A DNA stretch of 64,000 bases, taken from assembly GCF_014646815.1 (NCBI RefSeq), contig NZ_BMNZ01000007.1:62001-126000 (forward strand), given 5' to 3'. This document shows, piece by piece, positions 63,621-64,000 of this stretch. The notes beneath the pieces are model-generated. The model made no database searches. It was not told the origin of the DNA and was given only the letters and a program-made list of their open reading frames with translations. Made by a program: the position numbers and the translations under genes. Each line of letters begins with the position of its first letter. The stretch's first letter is position 1. The stretch comes from Terrabacter tumescens (GTDB lineage Bacteria > Actinomycetota > Actinomycetes > Actinomycetales > Dermatophilaceae).

Positions 63621-64000
63621 GCCGTCTCCTTGGTGTTGCCGTTGCCGTGACCGCTGCCGTGGTGCCGGTCGCTCGTGACCGGGATGTCGTGCCCCATGCG
63701 CTCGCGCTTGGTGATGAGGTACTGCTCGTTGTCCTCGCCCATCGGGCCGTGCAGCCGCTCGACGGCGACGACGTCGACGCCGAGGCGGCGCAGCGCCGTG
63801 ACCTTGTTGGGGTTGTTCGTCAGGAGCACGACCTGGGTGGCGCCGAGGTCGTGCAGGATCGCCGCACCGGCGGCGTACTCCCTTGCGTCGACGGGGAGTC
63901 CGAGCGCCGTCTGGGCATCGACGGTGTCGGCGCCCGCGTCCTGTTCGGCGTACGCGCGCAGCTTGTCGACGAGCCCGACACCGCGGCCCTCGTGGCCACC
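63617..64000 (-). CDS. ribA: GTP cyclohydrolase II (C-terminal part; ribA or ribBA), 5' end outside window
   Basis: The 127 visible residues begin [20 protein letters not shown], the GTP cyclohydrolase II loop with the catalytic Arg. They continue with [20 protein letters not shown] and [20 protein letters not shown], the nucleotide-binding end of the domain. The tail is His/Gly-rich. Whether a RibB domain is fused at the N-terminus cannot be seen. It is translationally coupled to ribH. Confidence 0.92.
   Translation of the reverse strand, partial: GGHEGRGVGLVDKLRAYAEQDAGADTVDAQTALGLPVDAREYAAGAAILHDLGATQVVLLTNNPNKVTALRRLGVDVVAVERLHGPMGEDNEQYLITKRERMGHDIPVTSDRHHGSGHGNGNTKETA

Overview
The window is high-G+C chromosomal DNA from an actinobacterium, most likely a Micrococcales member and plausibly Intrasporangiaceae. 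This placement is inferred from gene order and family types, not from a search. Supporting traits are ribA-ribH-hisE-hisG linkage, an AftD/DUF2613 locus, a trp operon with HGxxPAAW-type and TIGR02234-type membrane proteins, a dephospho-CoA kinase fused to a UPF0157 domain, a PdtaR-like ANTAR regulator, GTG starts and many 4-bp ATGA/GTGA stop-start overlaps. No rRNA, CRISPR array, prophage or insertion sequence was seen. One tRNA gene is present. No gene-free stretch exceeds about 300 bases.

Layout. 1-3.6 kb: partial coaE, a TetR/split-barrel operon with a likely autoregulatory operator, and a glycerophosphodiester phosphodiesterase beside a fragment of a sugar ABC ATPase. 3.8-5.3 kb: rpsA. 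5.5-20.4 kb: an envelope-glycan island holding DUF3068, a polytopic GT-C-like protein, an acyltransferase, a very large AftD-type arabinofuranosyltransferase, a methyltransferase, a GT4 glycosyltransferase, DUF2613, another polytopic protein and a flippase. 20.3-24.2 kb: polA, a thioesterase and a GNAT. 24.3-29.4 kb: a branched-chain amino-acid ABC importer (livKHMGF). 29.5-32 kb: an ANTAR response regulator, tRNA-Leu(CAA) and pyk. 32.2-38.2 kb: gltBD. 38.4-44.9 kb: trpE, two small membrane proteins, trpC, trpB, trpA and lgt. 45-52 kb: hisI, a heterodimeric ABC exporter pair, a frameshifted double-GNAT gene, a TIGR03085-type protein, hisF and a P-loop kinase. 52.5-56.3 kb: a NarL/DesK two-component pair, a small membrane protein and an MFS transporter. 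56.5-60.3 kb: a 1284-residue secreted protein with TIG repeats, B-type lectin repeats and a CHAP domain. 60.4-64 kb: truncated hemoglobin, flavin reductase, PH-domain protein, hisG, hisE, ribH and the 3' part of ribA/ribBA.

The most unusual signal is not a gene. The octamer GTATGCCG (or its complement CGGCATAC) occurs 27 times by hand count, about one per 2.4 kb. Every GTATGCC heptamer found is followed by G. Inside genes it forces otherwise avoided codons in two readings (Tyr-Ala as TAT GCC, Ala-Tyr as GCA TAC) and shows no strong strand bias. Two pairs sit as inverted repeats forming perfect intergenic hairpins. This resembles the behaviour of DNA uptake sequences or another genome-wide protein-recognition word. 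Two further non-coding repeats were found: a 68-bp two-copy intergenic element and a 31-nt tandem repeat upstream of trpE.
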